Assembly: GCA_001466705.2 (NCBI GenBank)
Contig: LATX02000078.1
Coordinates: 868,001 to 932,000 of the forward strand
Origin: Moniliophthora roreri
Taxonomy: Eukaryota; Basidiomycota; Agaricomycetes; Agaricales; Marasmiaceae
Length of the DNA stretch: 64,000 nucleotides
Direction of reading: 5' to 3'
The notes under the pieces are model-generated. The model was not told where the DNA came from and searched no databases. It worked only from the letters and a program-made list of their open reading frames with translations. The position numbers and the translations under genes were made by a program. Shown here in pieces: positions 25,540-36,845 of the stretch (position 1 is the stretch's first letter; each line of letters begins with the position of its first letter).

Positions 25540-26310
25540 CAAAACATTTGCCTCTTTGCAGTACTTTCCACAGAAACGTCTCCACCCGAGTCAGAATCTA
25601 CATGCGCTCGCTTTCGTCTATTGGCAATGACAGGCGGCAATTTTTGCCTTACTTCTCGCTTGCTACGTAGTGGGCACAGCAACCAGTGGGCAGTGAACTG
25701 ATCCGGTACAAGCACCTGTACAGAGTGGATCTTTGCACGAAAGATGTCCAGGCCACGGTGCTTGTCGACAGTGTGAATAATGGGAAACTGAACTTCTACC
25801 GATGACCTTAGCAGAAGCAATCCAAGTACTTCCCAGTCACACGGATCAAAAGTCGTGTTCAGATGCAGAGCTTGAGGAGATCGTTCCGCGAAGTGGAAAA
25901 TGTACTGTTACGGTCGTTTCACCGGTTAATACAGAGACCGGAGCCGGTGCTTGCTTGAAGACCGTTCAGATCCCACTCTTATTTGCTCCGTTTCCGGTGT
26001 CACGTGAATAAAAGGGAGGACTCAGGAGAGACTGTCGAGCCAGGTAATCGAGAAGCCCTTGGTTTTTCCAGATGCCATAGAGTTGAAGGTAATGATGTAG
26101 CTGGTGTCCACGGGAAAGTAGGCAACTACGACGCTGCCCTACAAATCGAGGATGAAACCACTGAACGTTAACATTGTTGTGCCGCTTACGAGGCCGTGCT
26201 GAGCATGTAACGGGGGGCAACCGACAACCCACTGCTCCCGCTCCTGCGGCCTCAGCTTGCCACGGTGAGAAGTCGACGCCTTGCACGTCCATTTCTGCGA
26301 CAAAGGCCAT
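25540..26310 (-). CDS. Unresolved multi-exon coding candidate
   Basis: Several open minus-strand segments look protein-like but I could not join them into one model. They are MAFVAEMDVQGVDFSPWQAE from 26310; a segment GSVVVAYFPVDTSYIITFNS near 26120-26030; APVSVLTGETTVTVHFPLRG near 25930-25870; and a 90-residue C-terminal frame VEVQFPIIHTVDKHRGLDIF ending in a basic KRKRAHVD-like tail at 25540. The order is consistent with a single gene, but frames and splice sites conflict. No family recognised; it may be a small gene or a relic. Confidence 0.25.
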
Positions 26311-26707
26311 TTTATTGACCTATAAATCCAAAGAAGTGCATTCTGCATCATATGATTATTATATGCAGAACTTTTGGTGATTGATGAACGGTTGTAAATC
26401 TATAACTCAATAGCAACACGCTTCCTTTACACAAGATGCAGTGAGTGAGCCTCAGGGAGTAAGCGATTGAGGTCTTGAAAGTACTTCAGTGGCCATTGGT
26501 CGTGCACCTTGCACGTCAAGGACAAGCCTCGAAAGCGCTGGGATTATTCGAACTTCGCACATTCCAAACCATCATCATCGCGGGCCCCTCGTAATCAACG
26601 ACGAGCAACAGCGGGCTGTAAGTTCCACCAGCTTCTCTCTGTAAACCAGTGATTGAAGACTTAAACAGGCTAGTTCTGGGCTATATACCTCAATTTCTTC
26701 CTCCTCG

Positions 26708-28260
26708 ATGTTGCAGAATCTCCCCGAAACACTTTTGCTATACCTCGCCATCTCATACCCTTCTCTAGTTCTGGCGCAAACACAGATCCAGTTGAACTCG
26801 GTTATACCTCTTACTCCTCAGAATCTATCATCTTCTGCCGAATTCAGACTACCAAACTCGGAGAACCTCACCATTTCAATTGCTTCATGTTCATCTACAT
26901 CGAAATTCTTCGTATTGAATACAACCTCAGAAAGGACGGAAATAGAGGTCAGAGATGGTATTGGGGTCTTTGAAGGGCTGTTTAAGGATGGCGGAACGTT
27001 AATTGTTGAGGGCAGTGGGAACATGGAAATAGGTGTTTCGAGTAACGGTTCGTAGGCGTTCATATTCCCTGCCCAAGCTAATTCGACACGGATGCAGGGC
27101 CTATCCATGAACATTTAGCATCACTTCCCATGCTCGGAGACACGACAGCGAATCAGGCCATAATATTCTCAGCTCCGTTCGGGGACAAGCCACAGATTAC
27201 TGATCCTTCATACCCGAACTACACCCTTCCTGTTCCAAGTAAATCAGAAATACCCTTTACACCGCCTGCTATTACTCCAAATTTCACCCTGGTCATCCAG
27301 GAATTACAGTCAACAACCTCAGGGTGCTTAATATCGCCCCCGGAATCGTCATTGAATACGTCTGGTACGATCGTCAACGAAACAACTTGGATAAGAGACG
27401 CGAGAGATGGCTGGCGAATGCAATGGCTCATCGGCGGGCTCACTCCGTCTACGAACTATACTGCCCATGTCATACAAGACAGCAAGAAAATCAGCGGGCC
27501 TATTAGGTTCTTAACCAAGTCTGGTGCGTGCGCTTACCGTGCTCTCTTTGCTTGATTACTCACAGAGTTCTCAACAGCATCGTTCTCCTGCCCTCTAGTC
27601 TCTTCCCTGCCATATTGCCCTGGAATTTCGTATGCTGTTCCTCTACCTCAACCCGACTCGGCCACATCCACGTACGATAACACCAACCTCCCCGATAACA
27701 TCCAAGACCCCATCATCGAATACATGCGGAACTTTACAATCAGTCTAACCACCTTTGCATGCGGGAGAGACTGGTACTCCCCATTGAAGACTTGTCAGGA
27801 TTGTCAAAACGAGTACAGGAAATGGTTATGCACAATCTCCTTTCCTAGATGCGGCGAAGCTTCGTCCACTGACACCGCCACCTCATCATCACCGACATCA
27901 GGATCCCAAGGTCGTCGAAGCCTCTTCGCCCAATTCGTCAAACAAGACGACCCAGCGGCCCAAAAACCCTTACCGATATCCGCTCTAATGCCCGTACCAA
28001 CAAATACGCCACCTCGAAATCCGGCCTTCCCGCTTTTCAATACGACATATAGTGTGCTGTTGCCGTGCCTAGAGACATGTAATGCAGCCGATCGCGCATG
28101 TCCTGCATCTTTAGGATTTAAATGCCCTGTTGCAAGATTTGGTGCCGCTAATACGTACGGAGTCGGGATTATTGATGGTTCGGATGAGGACCAGCAGGGA
28201 ATGGGGAGTGCTGGCGTTAGTCAGGATAGATGGGGGAATGTATGGTGTAATGCTGGGTGA
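26708..28260 (+). CDS. MID1: Mid1 calcium-channel subunit
   Basis: Regulatory/extracellular subunit of the Cch1-Mid1 plasma-membrane calcium channel. The ATG at 26708 gives a signal peptide (LLLYLAISYPSLVLA), then an Asn-glycosylation-rich ectodomain (several NxS/T). After two introns comes the Cys-rich Mid1 domain: TTFACGRDWYSPLKTCQDCQ, EYRKWLCTISFPRCGEAS, YSVLLPCLETCNAADRACP, LGFKCPVARFG and a final WGNVWCNAG. The CGRDxYSP..TCxDC block and Cys spacing are diagnostic of Mid1. Roughly 460-470 residues, a little shorter than yeast Mid1 (548). A decayed duplicate lies at about 30450-31360, so this is the functional copy. Confidence 0.88.
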
Positions 28261-28794
28261 TATAGAGCTAATGTATATCTGCTCAAGCGCATTATCGATT
28301 TGGTGCGGGGAATTTTTGTTTAACCATTATGCAATGTGCTAATCACTGTCATGTCTATCGGTCATACGTTAGTCCGCGTGTTCTCTCTTACCATTGTACT
28401 TACTTGTCTTGGCCAATTTCAAGTGCTTCAGTGACATGATCACACGGCCCTCAATGGCTGCTTTACCTCCACTCGCGAGGCTGATCATTGTGTCGAAAAT
28501 AATTCAAATGAGGAGCAGTATGACATGCTTCTCTTACCGCTCATCGCAGTCACATTCTCACCCATCGTGGTTGTATTCTCATCCATGCGTATTTTAGTCG
28601 GCTTTTTCCTTTTGTTCGAAGCTACCACACTTCCTAGATCGGATATCTGGATTCATTTCGAGGGTGCGACTTGGACATAAGTATGTCTTGAGCTGAAGCT
28701 GACTGACTCCGAATTGCTCCCATTACTCAGTAGTCAGGATACTCTCTGGTTTAAAGGGCATTGAGAAGGATCTGTACCACAACGCATATCAGAC
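28261..28794. other. Gap between MID1 and the first UbiA gene
   Basis: 534 bp with no supported gene. Parts resemble sequence near 33120-33160 (both contain a CTCGCG-GGCTG-TCAT pattern), as expected if this spacer was duplicated along with the UbiA genes. It should contain the UbiA promoter. Confidence 0.4.
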
Positions 28795-29972
28795 ATGAAA
28801 CCAAGCAAAAGCATCGTTGGCAACGTCCTTCGAGGTCTCTGCACACTGTTTCTGTTCACGACGAACAACAAACTGCTCGTTACAGCGCCATCCGTGAGGA
28901 TTTAATACTAGCTTCAAAGTTTTAAGAGCTGACCCTCCGAGACTGACAGATCACCGCGGCACTTGCCGCTGCTGGACCCACAGATCTAGTAACATTTTTT
29001 CAGGCCTTTATATGGATGCAGCTTCATCTGTGGGCTTTTGAGGTAAGGCCATGTATCAAATTTAGTTGCGCCAGAAGCAGAGATTATTGACATATTCTTT
29101 GCATCTTCTAGATAAGGAATCAAACATTCGGCGTGGATGAAGACAAAATATGCAAGCCGCACAGGCCTTTTGCGTCTAACCGCATCCCAATGGAATACGC
29201 ACTGCCCATATATCTTGCCATTGTCACCACAACGTTGTGTTATAGCTTTTATCATGGCTTGCAGCTGGTCAGCATCGCTTACCTTCTTGGAACGACCGGG
29301 TATAACGAGTTCGAATGGGCGAAGAATCCGGTACTGAAGAACATTCTGGGTGGTTGGGGGTATGTATGTTTTATTTGGGGACCGATATACATCATCGGTA
29401 TGCTCACAGTGGTATTGTGCCCACACTCAACTGTCGTCTAACGTATAATCAATCCATAGGTCATCATCAACCCTTAAGCACTACTTCCATCCATACCATT
29501 CTCACGAGTTTTCTGACGTTCTCGCTCACGGTTCGTCTTTGGCCTTCTTTAATCCCGTTTCGCACTGAAGTATCGTTATAGGGTCATGCCCAAGACTTTC
29601 GGGACCGTTCCGGCGATGCTCTTATGGGTCGTAAGACCATTCCTCTCATCTACTCGCAACGAGTAGCTCGTGGCTCCCTCATTATACCCATGTTGGCTCT
29701 CACGTACGGTCTTTCGAGGCGATGGTCACCACCTCCGTTCGTTATTGGCGTTTTCGTGCTCCTGTTTCTAGCGACATCTATCACGCTCATTATCCAGCAG
29801 AAAGAAGAGGATGATCGGAAGAACTTTGTATGGTATGAAGTAAGTTTAACCGAAAGATGCCGCTTTTTTTCTTTTTTTTTTTTTTTTTACTGAGCCGATC
29901 ATTCGACAGATGTGGCTTGTTTGCGCGCACCTTTTGCCAGTTTTTGAACGACGTCGAGTTTGGAATATATAG
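28795..29972 (+). CDS. UbiA-superfamily membrane protein, copy A
   Basis: Integral membrane enzyme of the UbiA prenyltransferase/terpene-cyclase superfamily, about 290 residues in six exons. Exon 1 (28795-28893) is followed by LAAAGPTDLVTFFQAFIWMQ. Motif 1 is NQTFGVDEDKICKPHRPF; canonical UbiA has NDxxDxxxD, and here the second and fifth positions are Gln and Gly. Several TM stretches follow (YLAIVTTTLCYSFYHGLQLV, GGWGYVCFIWGPIYIIG). Motif 2 is HAQDFRDRSGDALMGRKTIP. After more TMs it ends MWLVCAHLLPVFERRRVWNI. Members bind polyprenyl diphosphate through Mg2+; fungal homologues include membrane sesquiterpene cyclases. Substrate and whether it transfers or cyclises are unknown. A T-run of about 18 interrupts its last intron. 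Confidence 0.75.
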
Positions 29973-30449
29973 TGGTGAAAAACACCATATTATACCTACA
30001 ATGCAAGGAGAATAAATTTCTGGGTATGAGTTGAAGACAGTCAATTGAATGTTCATAGCTATAGTTAGAGATCTACGGGTGTAAAGGGTTCTTGCCAAGA
30101 GGACATTTCAAACGTGTCCATATGTCGGAAAGATCCAAGCCAAGATGCGCGTCGTTCTTGCCAAACCGACAATACGCCGTCCCAGCACCAGATTGGGAAA
30201 TGGGAACGGGCAAAAGGTGAAATATATACCCAAACGCCGCGCGAGCTAGATGCTGACGGGTCGTCAGGCAGACTAAGTTGGCGTTGTGTTTGTAGTTTTC
30301 GAGCTATAGGGTTTCGATAAGGAATAAGATACACACCTTTGAACGCAATACTTGTACTTATACCCTTAGCTCATCGATGAATTGGGAATTTCCGGTGAGC
30401 AAACAAGGTTGATGAGCATGGAAAGTTCACAGTCCGAGATCTAAATGCC
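29973..30449. other. Gap between UbiA copy A and the MID1 relic
   Basis: 477 bp without a supported gene. It presumably holds the copy A 3' end and the junction of the duplication. Confidence 0.4.
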
Positions 30450-31360
30450 TGGGTGTCCTTCCCTATAAGCAAGACTCAGTGAGTGTGTGTCGAGTATTGG
30501 TCGAGTTAATTATTCAAGCGCCGGAAGACATCTTGAACTTCGGACCATCATGTGCGGGCACCTCATCATCAAAGACGAGCAAAAGCAAGCTGTACGTTTT
30601 GCCTACAGCTTCATCCTTTAAAGCAGTTACTGAAACTATGAACAGACCAGTTTTAGGCTACGTACCTCAATTTCTTCGCCTCAATATTCCATAATCTCCC
30701 TGAAGTACCCTTTTTGGCGCATCCTCATACCCTTCCTTAACTGGCTCAAACCTAGGACTCATTGCACTCGGTTATATTTCTTAGTCCTTCATCGAATTCA
30801 ACCGGAATCCCTCCATCAGTCTAATGACAGTTGCATGCGTGAAAAGACTAGCACTCCCTGTCGAATACTTGTCAGGATTGTCACAAGGAGTAGAGATGGT
30901 TGCACACAAACTCTTCCTAGATACGGCAACCCTTCCCCAACGACAGCGCACTTCATTGTTATCGTCATCGGGTGTACAGAGTTGACGTGGCGCCTTCGCC
31001 TATCTCACTAACTCAGGCTCCCAGAAACCCGCTTCGATTCCCAACTCACGGATAGATCGCCTCGGAACCCGGTCTTCCCGCCTTTGAATACGACATGCTA
31101 CGTCTTGCTATATACCGTGCCTGGATCTGTCTGGAGATATTCAATGCAATAGACCGCAGTAGCACTTGTGCTGCAGGTGCCCAGTTTCGAAATTTGGTAT
31201 TGTTAACAGTTACGTTGTGGGGACTATTGATAGTTTTCATGATGGCCAGCTGGGAATGTGGAGTGCTGGTGCAAGTCAGCATAGATGAAGGATGGTGTAA
31301 CGCTGGCCGTTACAGAGATAATTTACATGGACCCATTTTGGTACGGAGAATCCTTTAGTT
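30450..31360 (+). pseudogene. MID1 pseudogene
   Basis: Base-level relative of the intact MID1 gene and its promoter about 4 kb upstream. Matching stretches include TACCTCAATTTCTTC at the start, GAATCTCCC / TAATCTCCC, ACTTGTCAGGATTGTCA, CGGAACCCGGTCTTCCCGCC (CGAAATCCGGCCTTCCCGC in MID1) and GATGGTGTAACGCTGG at the C-terminal codons. The start codon is lost (ATG to ATT), most of the ectodomain (about 900 bp) is deleted, and many indels break every frame. No long open frame remains. Confidence 0.8.
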
Positions 31361-31818
31361 GACCATTGAGCAGAATGCTGATTCTTGTGCGATCCAGGAC
31401 GCTTCCGAGCTAGTATAGATTCTCCGTTGATTCATTACACGTCCTTGTTTCTGTGTTCCCTCAGAACCTCATCATTCGAGAGTACCCCTTCGGCCAAATC
31501 CCAACCTCTACTGCGCGATACTGTTTCGGTAACGCAAACTCTCGTAACTTTCATTCACAGTACATCGAATGCAATCGATCCAAGGACGGGACAGCATCAC
31601 CTTCTCTCGCTCCGCATCGCACTCGTTGAGTGATCGTTGCCGTGGATGAGGATCCTAGATCTCTTCGAAGGTGTAACTGATATAAATATCTTATAAGCGG
31701 AAGCTGACCGACTTTGGCAGTTTTAGAGGTTCCGTTATCTAGTCGCCAAGATAGTCTCTGACTGGTATAAAGAGCACTGAAACAGGCGGAAAGGGCTTCA
31801 ACTTGACACGCAGAAGTT

Positions 31819-32963
31819 ATGATGCCAGTCAAGAGTCTCGGTGACAAGCTTCTCCAGGGCTTCTATACGTTGTTTCTGTTCACAAAAAGCGATGCATTTC
31901 TCGTTGTTACGCCGTCTGTGAGTATCCATGCGTCTCATAACAGCTTCGGTTTTTATGTGTTGACCATCCAATGACAGATTACTGCTGCACTGGCTGCAGC
32001 TGGACCAACAGATCCACTAACGTTCTTCCAGGCCTTTGTATGGATGGAGCTTCATCTGTTGGCGTTTGAAGTACTGGTTTATAGTCAATTGTGTCCCAAT
32101 CAGATGAACTGACGACTGCAGATCAGGAATCAAACGTACGGTGTCGATGAAGACAAGATATGCAAGCCACACAGACCTTTCGCATCTAACCGCGTCCCCA
32201 TGGAATACGCTTTGCGCGTATACCTTGTCACTGTTGCTGTGGCATTGTGCTTCAGCTTCTATCATGGCTTGCAACTGGTCAGCGTCGGATACTTTCTCGG
32301 AACGACGGTGCATAATGAGTTTGAATGGGCGAAAAACCCGGTACTGAAGAACACTCTGGGGGGTTGGGGATACGCATGTTATATTGGGGGACCGATGTAC
32401 ATCATTGGTATGTCTAGGACATCCATTGAAGTGTACGACTTTTCTGACGCCTTTTATTCAAAGGTCACCATCAGCCCTTGAGCACTACCTGTACACACGC
32501 CATTCTTGCAAGTTTCCTGACATTCTCGCTTACGGTTCGTCGTTGGTTTCTTTCTATCCCATTTCACACTGACATATCATCATAGGGGCATGCTCAAGAC
32601 TTTCGTGACCGTTCTGGTGATGCTCTTATGGGTCGTAAAACTATCCCTCTTATCTACTCGCAACGAGTAGCTCGTGCCTCCGTCATTCTTGCTATGGCGG
32701 CACTCACATACGGTCTTTCAAAGCGATGGTCACCACCTCCGCTCGTTATTGGTGCTTTCACGGCTCTATTCATAATGACATCTGTCACGCTCAGTGTCCA
32801 GCATAGAGAGGAGGATGATCGGAAGAACTTTGTTTGGTATGAGGTGAGTTTGGCAAAAGATATCGCTTTTCTGCTGAGCTGGCCACTCCGACAGATGTGG
32901 TTCATTTGCGCACATCTTCTGCCGATCTTTGAACGATGCGAAGTTCGGATCCGGAGTATATAG
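31819..32963 (+). CDS. UbiA-superfamily membrane protein, copy B
   Basis: Closest relative of copy A with the same six-exon structure. It starts MMPVKSLGDKLLQGFYTLFL (33 residues in exon 1, as in A). Later blocks are LAAAGPTDPLTFFQAFVWME, motif 1 NQTYGVDEDKICKPHRPF, GGWGYACYIGGPMYIIG, motif 2 HAQDFRDRSGDALMGRKTIP and MWFICAHLLPIFERCEVR to the TAG at 32961-32963. Introns are conserved in place. All motif residues match copy A, so it should have the same chemistry. It lies directly downstream of the MID1 pseudogene. Confidence 0.75.
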
Positions 32964-33561
32964 CGATGGCACATTATATTGTCCGAGACGCTTCAGAACC
33001 GGAATGATTTGATCGTCGGTTCCGTTGTGAAAGCTCCGGTACGTCGTGCCTTTATGTACCCTAGCTTTCCCTTGCCACTACAACGTACCTATTCTGGTCA
33101 ATCTCGGCTGCGCGATACGTCCCGGTGACAGAATTATCACAGCCCTGACGGCTTCTACTCGCGGGGCTGGTCATCATGCCTGTTTTAGGGAACACCGTCA
33201 CTTTCTTTGCTGCCTATTACCGCACCTGACCGGTAGATGTATCCCTACTCTCACCAAACCTCCTATGCTGGACGTTGTGGCGTTGTTGCCGTTCGTCCTA
33301 GCTGCCAATCTTGACAGCATCATACAGACCCAAAGGTATGATTTGTCTATTTCCCTGGGCTAAGACTGACCAACTTTGAATAGATGTCGGCTAATTCTAT
33401 CATTCCACCGTCTTCCATCGCAGAGCATTCTTCGGGTGCACTGGACTTGACTTCGGGTAGTTACACGCCACATTCCACCATTCCTGATAGCCCGAGGTCG
33501 CTATCATGTATATAAGACTGGAAAAAGTCTCCAGCTACTAGATACACAGATACACAAAGTA

Positions 33562-34718
33562 ATGGATCTACTCGAAAGATCCGGCGGCAATTTCCTCCAC
33601 GGGCTCTATACACTTTTTCTGTTCACGAAAAGCGATATACCTCTGGTTATCGTACCCTCAGTAAGTTCTCATGTGTTGCGCGCAGCTAGAAACTGATATT
33701 CTGGGTCTGAGGATAGCTTATTATTGCATATGCCGCCGCTGGACCGACAGACCCGGTAGCACTCTTTCATGCTTTTCTATGGCTGGAGCTTCACCTATTG
33801 GTTTTTGAGGTATGGTCTCAAACTATCGGACAGAGGGAGCTTGAAACTAAAATCTACTCTGCTATTCCAGATCAAGAATCAGGCACTCGGTATAGAGGAA
33901 GACAGACTATGCAAGCCATATAGACCGTTTGTGTCTAATCGTGCATCATTGAAATATGCTCAGCACATATATATCATCGCCCTCGCTACAGCATTCTGCT
34001 ATAGCTTTTATCACAGATTGCAACTCGTCACCCTCATGTATTTTTTTGGAATTACGGCACACAATGAGTTGGAGTTGGCAAAAATCGCGGTCCTGAAAAA
34101 TATTCTGAGCGGTTGGGGGTACGCATGTTTTGCCTGGGGATCGATGTACATCATTGGTATGCCTACAGTCATATGTGTATTCGACTTTCATCTTATGCTG
34201 TTGGTGTTCGACAAAGGTCATCATCAACCCCTGAGCTCTACATCCATACATGCCGTTGCCACGACCTTTCTGATATTCTCGCTTACGGTTTGTCGTAGGC
34301 CTCTGTCATTTGGGTCTCATTTCCCACTGACATATCATCTAGGGCCATGCTCAAGACTTCCGCGACCGTTCTGGTGATGCTCTTATGGGTCGTAAGACCA
34401 TCCCTCTTATCTACTCGCAGCGCGTAGCTCGTGCCTCCGTCGTTCTCGCTATGGCGGCACTCACCTACGGTCTTTTAAGACGATGGTCACCACCTCCGCT
34501 CGTTGTTGGCGCTATCACCTTTCTGTTTCTAATGACGTCTGTCTTGTTCAGCGTCCAGCATAGCGAGGAGAAGGATCGAAAGAACTTTATGTGGTATGAA
34601 GTGAGTTTAGCCAGGTATACCACGTTCGAGAGCTGAGAGCTGACTATTTCGATAGATGTGGTTCATTTGCGCACACCTTTTGCCAATCTTTGAACGATAC
34701 CGAGCTCAGAACATGTAG
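33562..34718 (+). CDS. UbiA-superfamily membrane protein, copy C
   Basis: Third tandem copy and the most diverged. MDLLERSGGNFLHGLYTLFL start, then AYAAAGPTD-like exon 2 (33717 on), motif 1 NQALGIEEDRLCKPYRPF, GGWGY replaced by SGWGYACFAWGSMYIIG, motif 2 HAQDFRDRSGDALMGRKTIP, and MWFICAHLLPIFERYRAQ with TAG at 34716-34718. Six exons at the same places as A and B. Motif 2 is unchanged while motif 1 differs (DED to EED, HRP to YRP), so the second metal site is under the stronger constraint. Function as for copy A. Confidence 0.73.
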
Positions 34719-35295
34719 TACTTAAGTAACAAAGAAAATCATATCATATGCCGGCCAGGAGATTGGGGCACCAAAGAAGACGATCTTGTCACATAGCCAT
34801 GGTCTGGAGTTGTGATGGCTGAAGGACTGAACATCCACACGGAGGACTGTTCTAAACCAATATAGCCTGAGGTTATTTGATTGCTGCATACATCAGATCC
34901 CTACCTATTGTGCCACGCCTTCAAACTCCCTGAGAGTCGCGTGAATTTTTTTTGGCTGAAGGCACCACTAATAGCAGGAAAAGCATACTGACCATAGCAC
35001 CATACGGACCTAGGTTCTTGTCTATGGCCTTCACACGACACTGCCCTCCTTACATCACGTCTAGTCGCTCACCCTGATGGCCGTGGGCATCTAGGCAAAT
35101 TGGTGAGCGGAAAAGCAACAACCGCTGAGAGCAAAACGATCTTCATCAACACAGCCTGATCAGGGACCTTTGCTAGACAGACTTGGAGAGCCGCATGCCT
35201 AGAACGACTTTTACAGCTTCAACCTATCAATATATATATCAGCCACCACGATTAAATGTGAAAACTACAAACACAAGGACGGACTACACACCACC
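34719..35295. other. Intergenic, no gene seen
   Basis: 577 bp between UbiA copy C and the DUF6593 gene. A TATATATATC-like stretch near 35231 lies about 60 bp upstream of the next ATG and could be its TATA element. Nothing else recognised. Confidence 0.4.
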
Positions 35296-36016
35296 ATGAA
35301 CCTCACCTTAAAGCCCGACGACATCACCAACGGCAGCTTCATCACGACCTCTGGTGGAACGCTATACACCTTGACCACGCCCAAAGCCAAGATCTTCCGA
35401 ACGCCTGCAACAACGATCAAGAAGGGTGAAGAAGGGGAGATCGTGGCGGTGCTTGAGCTGCATGATTTTCACCCGGAGATCTGGCGTATTCGGGGGAAGG
35501 ATATGGTACCTGGCAAGGCGGCTGGAAGAATCGAGTGCGTTGTGCCCTTTGAAAGTACGACGCGCCTTAAAGAAAACCAAATTGATATTGCGTCTTTAGC
35601 TTTCGAGCTCGCAGGTTCACCAGGTCAGATGGAAGAGTTTATACATGGAGAAAGCGAGCGGTGAGGATGAAAATACATATCTCAATATAAAGCGCATTGT
35701 TCATATCGCCTGTTAGCTCCTTGATGATTCCGACGCCCTAGTAGCCAAATTCGAAGAAAGCGACTCTGGAGCATTCACTGGAACAAAGAACCCAGCGACA
35801 CTATCGATTAAGGATATTAGATTGGGCATGGTTGACGAGGTTGTTGCGACTTTTGTGTCTGCAGAACAGAGATTCCGAGAGTGGGATGAAGCGAACCAGA
35901 AGACACAGTTTAGTGCTAAGGTCCCTGGATCATCGGAAATATGTATAAGTAGTCTGGTCGGTTCCATCTGTACTCTACATAGAAACCATATGAGCTTCAC
36001 TGAAAGCTGGGACTAA
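35296..36016 (+). CDS. DUF6593-family protein
   Basis: Start ATG 35296 (MNLTLKPDDITNGSFITTSG, then GTLYTLTTPKAKI). The EIVAVLELHDFHPEIWRIRG block and, after an intron at 35555-35607, RRFTRSDGRVYTWR match the beta-rich DUF6593 pattern common in mushroom genomes. A second intron (about 35661-35716) leads to the exon ending in SFTESWD with TAA at 36014-36016. About 185 residues, no signal peptide. Function unknown for the family. Confidence 0.65.
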
Positions 36017-36845
36017 ACAAACTTACCCGCATGATGATGGTCATTGTGAAGGGTCGCCGGGCCGCGGCAAGGCAATTTTTGACTCGCACCTTACCAACCG
36101 ACGGCGATGGCCTACATGCTCGCAACAATCAAAATCGCAGATTTATCCAGGAACAACGACGGCCCACGAAGGATTCAGAAGCGTCTCGTGACAGGTGCAT
36201 CTGAAGCTTTTTTGAGCGCTTAATGCTCCAAGAAGGGGATCAAGGAGAGTCAGTATGGGTACTAAGCATGCGGGCGACATACACAGGACTTGATTGGGCA
36301 TAGTTATAATTAAAGAGTTGGTCAGTTTGCATAATGCCTTGAGGCAGCATCAGGGACGTCAAGGTGTGTTTGATCAGTATTGCTGGAGGAACATAATAAT
36401 AATTTCTTCCTTAGGCTTCTACCACCAGCATGACATGTTACGAAGACTTAAAGCTTAAAGACTGCAAGACTACGAAAGTCAACTCAAGGAATATACTTGT
36501 AAGAGTCGAGTACGGATTTATTGGGAAATACCTGGCATGTAGTATAAACTTTCACCCGTAGTGTTGAAGGTCTCTAGAGGTCGACATGATGAAACACATT
36601 TCTCCGACATTTATTCCTTTCCCATCGACCAGTCGTTTTTCATCTGCTTTCGCATTGATGACGAAACCCGCGTCCCGTGGCTCGTGTTCCGTGGCTCTAA
36701 GCAGGTCATGGGGAGCTCACTTGCATGTGGTCGAAGCGTACCAGGTTTCTGCTGAAGCAGCATTCGACACCTTCTCAGGCTGGATGCGGACCTATATATG
36801 AGGTATGACTTGATGCTTTGCATCTCTCAGCTAGCGCACGCACTG
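36017..36845. promoter_or_regulatory. Intergenic and alpha-galactosidase promoter
   Basis: About 830 bp without a supported gene. CTATATATG at about 36792-36800 is a good TATA candidate, 48 bp before the ATG at 36846. That argues against the upstream in-frame ATG at 36798, which overlaps it. Confidence 0.4.

Larger units (their letters stand above)
26430..34720. repeat. MID1-UbiA segmental tandem duplication
   Basis: Gene order is MID1, UbiA A, MID1 relic, UbiA B, UbiA C, all on the plus strand. The MID1 promoter region (about 26430-26700) is recognisable again at 30470-30690. The spacing from MID1 to UbiA is about 2.1 kb in the intact unit and about 1.1 kb in the second, reflecting deletion inside the relic. 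The third unit starts within the MID1-UbiA spacer, so it kept only UbiA. Confidence 0.75.

Noticed and set aside
34719..35295. A fourth UbiA fragment after copy C
   Set aside because: No matching codons of any UbiA motif could be read here.
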